Assembly: GCA_903834515.1 (NCBI GenBank)
Contig: CAILJM010000009.1
Span: forward strand, 1 to 40,610
DNA from: an uncultured Actinomycetes bacterium
GTDB lineage: Bacteria > Actinomycetota > Actinomycetes > Nanopelagicales > Nanopelagicaceae
Direction of reading: 5' to 3'
Length of the DNA: 40,610 bases
Positions 36,579-40,610 of the stretch are shown in pieces. A program made the position numbers and the translations under genes. Numbering within the stretch: position 1 is the first letter of the stretch; the number at the start of each line of letters is the position of its first letter. A model generated the notes under the pieces. The model had not been told where the DNA came from. It did not search any database and worked only from the letters and a program-made list of their open reading frames with translations.

Positions 36579-38167
36579 TGCCGGTATCCGATAATTTTCA
36601 TATCTACGACACCACGCTTCGTGATGGCGCACAGCAAGAAGGTCTGAACCTCTCTGTTCATGACAAGATTGCAATTGCTCGACATCTCGATGACTTGGGA
36701 GTTGGGTTTATCGAAGGTGGATGGCCGGGAGCTAATCCGAAAGATACTGAGTTCTTTGCGCGCGTAGCGAAAGAAGTGAAGTTTAAGAATGCAACATTTG
36801 TCGCATTTGGGGCGACTCGACGTCCCGGCGTTAAAGCTGCTGATGATGCACTCCTTCGCGCCCTTCAAGATTCACAGGCGCCTGCCGTAACGATCGTTGC
36901 CAAGAGCCATGATCGACACGTTGACCTCGCTCTCAAAACAAATCTTGATGAAAACTTGGCCATGATCAAGGATTCGATCGAATTCTTGCGCGCTGGCGGA
37001 CAGCGAGTCTTTCTCGATGCCGAGCATTTCTTTGATGGCTACAAATCCAATAGAGCATATGCACTTGAAGTTGTTCGTACGGCGATGACGGCCGGGGCTG
37101 ATGTTGTAGCGCTCTGCGATACCAACGGCGGCATGCTTCCAGATGAATTAGCTGACGTTGTAAATGATGTTCTTGGTGCTTCTGCTGCGCGACTTGGTAT
37201 TCATTGCCATAACGACACTGGATGCGCAGTTGCTAACTCACTTGCAGCCATTAACGCTGGCGTCACGCATGTGCAGGGAACTCTCAATGGATATGGTGAA
37301 CGCACCGGCAACGCCGATCTCGTTTCGATTATTGCCAACCTTGAACTTAAGAAAAAACAAGCGGTGCTACCACCGGGGTCTCTCCGTGAAGCATTCCGCA
37401 TCTCACACGCTGTTGCAGAAGTGACAAACGTTGCGCCATCACCCCGCCAGCCTTACGTAGGCGTCTCGGCCTTTGCACATAAAGCAGGACTACATGCCTC
37501 GGCTATCAAAGTTGATCCGATGCTCTACCAGCACGAAAATCCCGAATCTGTTGGAAACGATATGCGGATGCTGGTCTCTGAGATGGCTGGCCGCGCCTCT
37601 ATCGAATTGAAATCTCGCGAACTTGGTATCGATCTCTCTGATAATAAGGAAGTTGTGACGCGAGTTGTCGATCGCGTTAAGGAGATGGAATCTCGTGGCT
37701 TCACCTTCGAAGCTGCAGATGCATCATTTGAACTGCTGCTTCGCGAAGAACTCGATGGCAAGCGTGCCAACTTCTTCACGATCGATGATTGGGCGACAAC
37801 GGTCAACCGTAATGAAGCTGATGAGGTTTCATCTGAAGCCACTGTCACCATAACGGCACTTGGCGAGAAGATCGTCGCAACAGGTACAGGAAATGGCCCA
37901 GTAAATGCGATCGATAACGCGCTTCGCTCTGGCCTCGCTAAGTTTTATCCTGAGCTTTCAAAACTTGAACTCACAGACTATAAGGTGAGAATTCTCGAAG
38001 GTCGCCTGGGCACAGGGGCAGTCACCCGCGTCTTGGTTGAGACAAGTGATGGAGTAGGGGAGTGGAGCACAATTGGCGTCCACGAAAATGTGATTGCCGC
38101 ATCGGCAATGGCGCTCGAAGATGCCGTTACCTTCGGATTACTACGTCAGGGTCGCAAGCCAGAGTAG
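36578..38167 (+). CDS. cimA: (R)-citramalate synthase
   Basis: This 529-residue enzyme belongs to the isopropylmalate/citramalate synthase family. The N-terminal TIM barrel has DTTLRDGAQ (11-19), the metal-binding HCHND and the NGYGERTGNADL block; a C-terminal LeuA-type dimer domain (about 400-525) follows. The EGGWPGANPKDTEFF signature is that of citramalate synthase rather than LeuA. It condenses pyruvate and acetyl-CoA, feeding isoleucine without threonine deaminase. Its place at the end of the ilv-leu operon supports this. LeuA-like 2-isopropylmalate activity is an alternative I consider unlikely. Its stop codon lies in the -10 box of xerC. Confidence 0.92.
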   Translation: MPVSDNFHIYDTTLRDGAQQEGLNLSVHDKIAIARHLDDLGVGFIEGGWPGANPKDTEFFARVAKEVKFKNATFVAFGATRRPGVKAADDALLRALQDSQAPAVTIVAKSHDRHVDLALKTNLDENLAMIKDSIEFLRAGGQRVFLDAEHFFDGYKSNRAYALEVVRTAMTAGADVVALCDTNGGMLPDELADVVNDVLGASAARLGIHCHNDTGCAVANSLAAINAGVTHVQGTLNGYGERTGNADLVSIIANLELKKKQAVLPPGSLREAFRISHAVAEVTNVAPSPRQPYVGVSAFAHKAGLHASAIKVDPMLYQHENPESVGNDMRMLVSEMAGRASIELKSRELGIDLSDNKEVVTRVVDRVKEMESRGFTFEAADASFELLLREELDGKRANFFTIDDWATTVNRNEADEVSSEATVTITALGEKIVATGTGNGPVNAIDNALRSGLAKFYPELSKLELTDYKVRILEGRLGTGAVTRVLVETSDGVGEWSTIGVHENVIAASAMALEDAVTFGLLRQGRKPE

Positions 38168-38180
38168 TCTGACTCTTATG
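38165..38180 (+). promoter_or_regulatory. Leaderless promoter of xerC overlapping the cimA stop
   Basis: TAGTCT at 38165-38170 contains the cimA stop codon TAG and ends 7 nt before the xerC ATG. There is no Shine-Dalgarno sequence and no clear -35. Confidence 0.4.
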
Positions 38181-39077
38181 TCAGCGCAGTTGATCGCCCA
38201 ATACGAGGAACATCTCGCGCTGGTGCGCAATCTCGCAGAGAATTCGATCAGGGGCTATGTCAGTGATCTTGAATCATTTCTTAAGCATCTTGAATCTCTT
38301 GGAGTATCCGAATTTAAGGAGCTCAAACTTTCGCATCTTCGCTCATGGTTAGCAGATCTCACCGATCGAGGTGCGGTCAGATCTACGATTGCTCGTCGGA
38401 TCGTCTCGATCAGAGCTTTTACATATTGGGCGGCGAGTGAAGGGTGGATCCCGGAAGATATTGGGCAGTCACTTGCCATACCGAAAGCGCACCGAACCTT
38501 GCCTGATGTCCTTGATATTGCCGATACCGAAATTGTGCTGGCCTCGATGGAGTTACGTGCAGGGGAAGAGCCCACGCCTCTCAACATTCGCGATCTTGCG
38601 ATGATCGAAGTTCTCTATGCATCGGGTATTCGCGTCTCTGAACTCTGCGGACTTGATGCATCGAGTATCGATACGAGTCGAAATACCCTTCAGGTCATTG
38701 GAAAGGGCGATAAGGAACGTACCGTTCCACTCGGAATCCCAGCGATGAAGGCGCTCCAGAATTATCTGACGAACGCGCGCCCACAATTGCTCAACGAACG
38801 CTCGGGGAGCGCGGTATTCCTAGGATCGCGTGGAAAGCGGATCGATCAACGGACCGTCCGGGAAGTCGTCTATGGCGCGATGGCTGCAGTCGGCTCTACG
38901 ATGGGTCCGCATGGGCTTCGCCATACCGCCGCTACACATCTACTCGAAGGCGGCGCGGATTTGCGCACCGTTCAGGAGATCTTGGGACACTCCTCCCTAG
39001 CCACGACCCAGATTTACACCCATGTTTCGCCGGAGCGGCTACAGAAGGCTTACCAACAAGCCCACCCTCGTGCTTAA
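38178..39077 (+). CDS. xerC: Tyrosine recombinase XerC (chromosome dimer resolution)
   Basis: A 299-residue tyrosine recombinase. An N-terminal SAM-like DNA-binding domain (about 5-90) is followed by the catalytic domain with Arg152, Lys176, His245, Arg248, His271 and nucleophile Tyr280. The size, the end QIYTHVSPERLQKAYQQAHPRA and the core location before rpsB match the housekeeping XerC rather than a phage integrase. The start is put at ATG 38178, giving MSAQLIAQYEEHL; an in-frame start at 38094 would run 74 bp into cimA and adds non-conserved residues. Confidence 0.93.
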   Translation: MSAQLIAQYEEHLALVRNLAENSIRGYVSDLESFLKHLESLGVSEFKELKLSHLRSWLADLTDRGAVRSTIARRIVSIRAFTYWAASEGWIPEDIGQSLAIPKAHRTLPDVLDIADTEIVLASMELRAGEEPTPLNIRDLAMIEVLYASGIRVSELCGLDASSIDTSRNTLQVIGKGDKERTVPLGIPAMKALQNYLTNARPQLLNERSGSAVFLGSRGKRIDQRTVREVVYGAMAAVGSTMGPHGLRHTAATHLLEGGADLRTVQEILGHSSLATTQIYTHVSPERLQKAYQQAHPRA

Positions 39078-39436
39078 TACTCGGTATCGCCAAGGCGACC
39101 ACAAGAAGTAGCCCGACTCCTGCGCTCGCTATTTCGAGCCGATTTATCTGATTTTTCCCGTTTCTCATGGCCGAACTCTGGCCCAGCCCACCCCGCCTGC
39201 TCCCTGTGAAGCCCAAAGTGTGTGGAAATTGCGCGCCTGTGGGTCAGTTAGACTTCCACCAGCAGCACCCGTAGAAATATTGGAGCTGACTTCACGCATC
39301 TGACTCATTCACATGGGTAACCATTTCGGTCGTATCGGATTCGATACGTCGGTATTCGGATGCTAGGGAACCAACAGATTGTTGGTTCGACAACCGAGTG
39401 CATGCGCTACTGCATGCAATAAAGGAGTATGCCGTC
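39078..39436 (+). promoter_or_regulatory. rpsB upstream region with promoter and structured leader
   Basis: This 359-bp gap holds no convincing gene. TAGACT at 39249-39254 is a probable -10 box, so the rpsB leader would be about 175 nt. The leader contains three hairpins: CGTATCG/CGATACG (39331-39337 with 39342-39348), GAACCAAC/GTTGGTTC (39368-39375 with 39381-39388) and TGCATGC/GCATGCA (39399-39405 with 39412-39418). The last ends just before AAGGAG (39422-39427). Near 39124-39139 GCTCG/CGAGC may be a weak xerC terminator. Many actinobacteria carry an M23 peptidase gene here; it is absent. Confidence 0.55.
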
Positions 39437-40267
39437 ATGGCAGTTGTAACAATGCGAGAACTCCTCGACAGCGGAGTCCACTTCGGACACCAGACTCGTC
39501 GATGGAATCCAAAGATGAAGCGCTTTATTTTTGCAGAGCGTAATGGCATCTACATCATCGATATCCAGCAGTCACTTGGCCTCATTGATAGCGCCTATGA
39601 CTTCATTAAGGATACTGTTGCAAAGGGTGGCCACATTCTTTTCGTGGGCACAAAGAAGCAAGCACACCAGCCAATTATCGAACAAGCAGCTCGCGTAGGA
39701 ATGCCATACGTTACAGAGCGCTGGCTCGGCGGAATGCTTACAAACTTCCCAACTGTTTACAAGCGAATTCAGCGTCTCAAGGAGCTTGAAGAGCTAGAGA
39801 CTAAGAACGATCTCGTTCTTACAAAGAAGGAACTCCTTGTTCTTCGCCGTGAGCGCGAGAAGCTGACAAAGAACCTTGAAGGTATCCGCAACATGACTAA
39901 ATTGCCTTCAGCAATTTGGGTTGTAGATACAAAGAAGGAGCATCTTGCAGTTCAGGAAGCTCACAAGCTTGGTATCCCAGTCGTAGCAATTTTGGATACG
40001 AACTGCGATCCAGATGAAGTTGATTACAAGATTCCAGGTAACGACGATGCAATCCGTTCAATCGGCCTATTGACTCGCGTTATCGCAGATGCAGCCGTTG
40101 CAGGTCTTGCAGCTCGCTCGGCAGCAGGTGCCGCAGTTGCCGATAAGGCTCCTGCAGCAGATGCAGCAATTGCTGAAGTTGAGACAGCGATGATCGAAGC
40201 AGCAGCACCAGTAGTTGAAGCACCAGTTGCGGCAGCTGAAACCACAACCGAAAAAGTAGGGGAATAA
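39437..40267 (+). CDS. rpsB: Small ribosomal subunit protein uS2
   Basis: A 276-residue S2 with [27 protein letters not shown] at the N-terminus (quoted in part: [15 protein letters not shown]) and the typical [11 protein letters not shown] and [20 protein letters not shown] region. The last 45 residues are an Ala/Glu/Val-rich tail, common in actinobacterial S2. The ATG at 39437 lies 9 nt after AAGGAG; an in-frame ATG at 39398 lies inside a leader hairpin and is rejected. It is followed by tsf, the near-universal rpsB-tsf pair. Confidence 0.96.
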   Translation: MAVVTMRELLDSGVHFGHQTRRWNPKMKRFIFAERNGIYIIDIQQSLGLIDSAYDFIKDTVAKGGHILFVGTKKQAHQPIIEQAARVGMPYVTERWLGGMLTNFPTVYKRIQRLKELEELETKNDLVLTKKELLVLRREREKLTKNLEGIRNMTKLPSAIWVVDTKKEHLAVQEAHKLGIPVVAILDTNCDPDEVDYKIPGNDDAIRSIGLLTRVIADAAVAGLAARSAAGAAVADKAPAADAAIAEVETAMIEAAAPVVEAPVAAAETTTEKVGE

Positions 40268-40271
40268 TCAA

Positions 40272-40610
40272 TTGGCTTACACAGCAGAAGATGTAAAGAA
40301 GCTTCGCGAAGCAACTGCAGCAGGCATGCTTGATTGCAAGAAGGCTCTCGATGAGGCAAATGGTGATTTCGATAAAGCTGTTGAAATCATTCGCGTTAAA
40401 GGTTTGAAGGGCGTCACAAAGCGTGAAGGCCGCACAACGTCTAACGGTCTAGTTGTTGCTCGCGCATCAGGCAACCTCGGAGTAATGCTCGAACTCAACT
40501 GCGAAACCGATTTCGTAGCAAAGGGTGAGCGTTTCCAAGAGCTTGCCGATGAATTGATTGCTCATCTAGAGTCATCAAAGATCGGTGATCTTGCAGCATT
40601 CTTATCCTCA
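40272..40610 (+). CDS. tsf: Elongation factor Ts (5' part, runs off the window)
   Basis: 113 codons are visible. The N-terminal UBA-like domain (AYTAEDVKKLREATAAGMLD, about 1-50) and the nucleotide-exchange motif TDFV at 79-82 identify EF-Ts, which recycles EF-Tu-GDP. The start is TTG, 4 bp after rpsB; AGGGG near 40258 overlaps the rpsB end and serves as ribosome-binding site. The 3' part lies beyond the window. Confidence 0.96.
   Translation, partial: MAYTAEDVKKLREATAAGMLDCKKALDEANGDFDKAVEIIRVKGLKGVTKREGRTTSNGLVVARASGNLGVMLELNCETDFVAKGERFQELADELIAHLESSKIGDLAAFLSS

Noticed and set aside
38178-39077. Tyrosine recombinase as a sign of a mobile element
   Set aside because: Length, motif layout and core position before rpsB are those of housekeeping XerC; no att repeats or phage genes nearby.
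38932-39216. 94-residue minus-strand frame with a membrane-like stretch between xerC and rpsB
   Set aside because: It overlaps the conserved xerC active-site end by about 145 bp, and the hydrophobic run is short; no start signal. A decayed gene in 39078-39216 cannot be excluded.

Overview
The window looks like a stretch of core chromosome from a streamlined actinobacterium of moderate GC (about half, by eye). The evidence is the actinobacterial gene order (tig-clpP1-clpP2-clpX-valS-folC-DUF4233-ndk, mreBCD-pbp2-rodA, rne-rplU-rpmA-obg-proB), the paired ClpP1/ClpP2, the actinobacterial L27 and ClpX N-termini, and an RNase E/G with long low-complexity extensions. Moderate GC, tiny intergenic gaps and many overlapping stop/start codons fit freshwater acI/Nanopelagicales ('Candidatus Planktophila'-like) genomes. 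That placement is inference from style, not from a search.

Layout: 1-567 holds the 3' end of a collagen-like GXY-repeat protein gene, followed by tRNA-Gly(UCC) on the minus strand and tRNA-Pro(UGG) on the plus strand. 959-5016 is the protein quality-control block (trigger factor, ClpP1, ClpP2, ClpX). 5056-9350 is valS-folC-DUF4233. 9410-15706 is ndk joined by overlap to the rod-shape/elongasome operon mreB-mreC-mreD-pbp2-rodA. 15883-20667 is rne, rplU-rpmA and obgE. 20670-24247 is proB and proA, separated by a divergently read membrane-anchored serine hydrolase, the only minus-strand protein gene. 24257-27554 is gatCAB. 27591-38167 is a branched-chain amino-acid and serine block (ilvD, then ilvB-ilvN-ilvC-serA-leuB-ilvE-cimA), in which citramalate synthase gives a threonine-independent entry to isoleucine. 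38178-39077 is the XerC-type recombinase, and 39437 to the end is rpsB and the start of tsf.

I see no defence system, CRISPR array, prophage or transposon. The non-routine signals are mostly regulatory. A TANNNT -10 box sits exactly 6 nt before several start codons (clpX, ndk, proA, the serine hydrolase, the ilvB leader peptide, perhaps gatC), which points to leaderless transcription. A 12-codon Val-Val-Ile leader peptide lies upstream of ilvB, followed by a two-state hairpin and terminator. There are structured leaders before rplU and rpsB, a sigma-R-like motif before clpP1, and an inverted repeat before clpX. Two stop-codon regions (ilvD and rne) carry short direct duplications.

Functionally most of the window is growth machinery: protein folding and turnover, tRNA charging (ValRS, GatCAB), folate, nucleotide pools, wall elongation, RNA processing, ribosome assembly, and proline, serine and branched-chain amino-acid synthesis.
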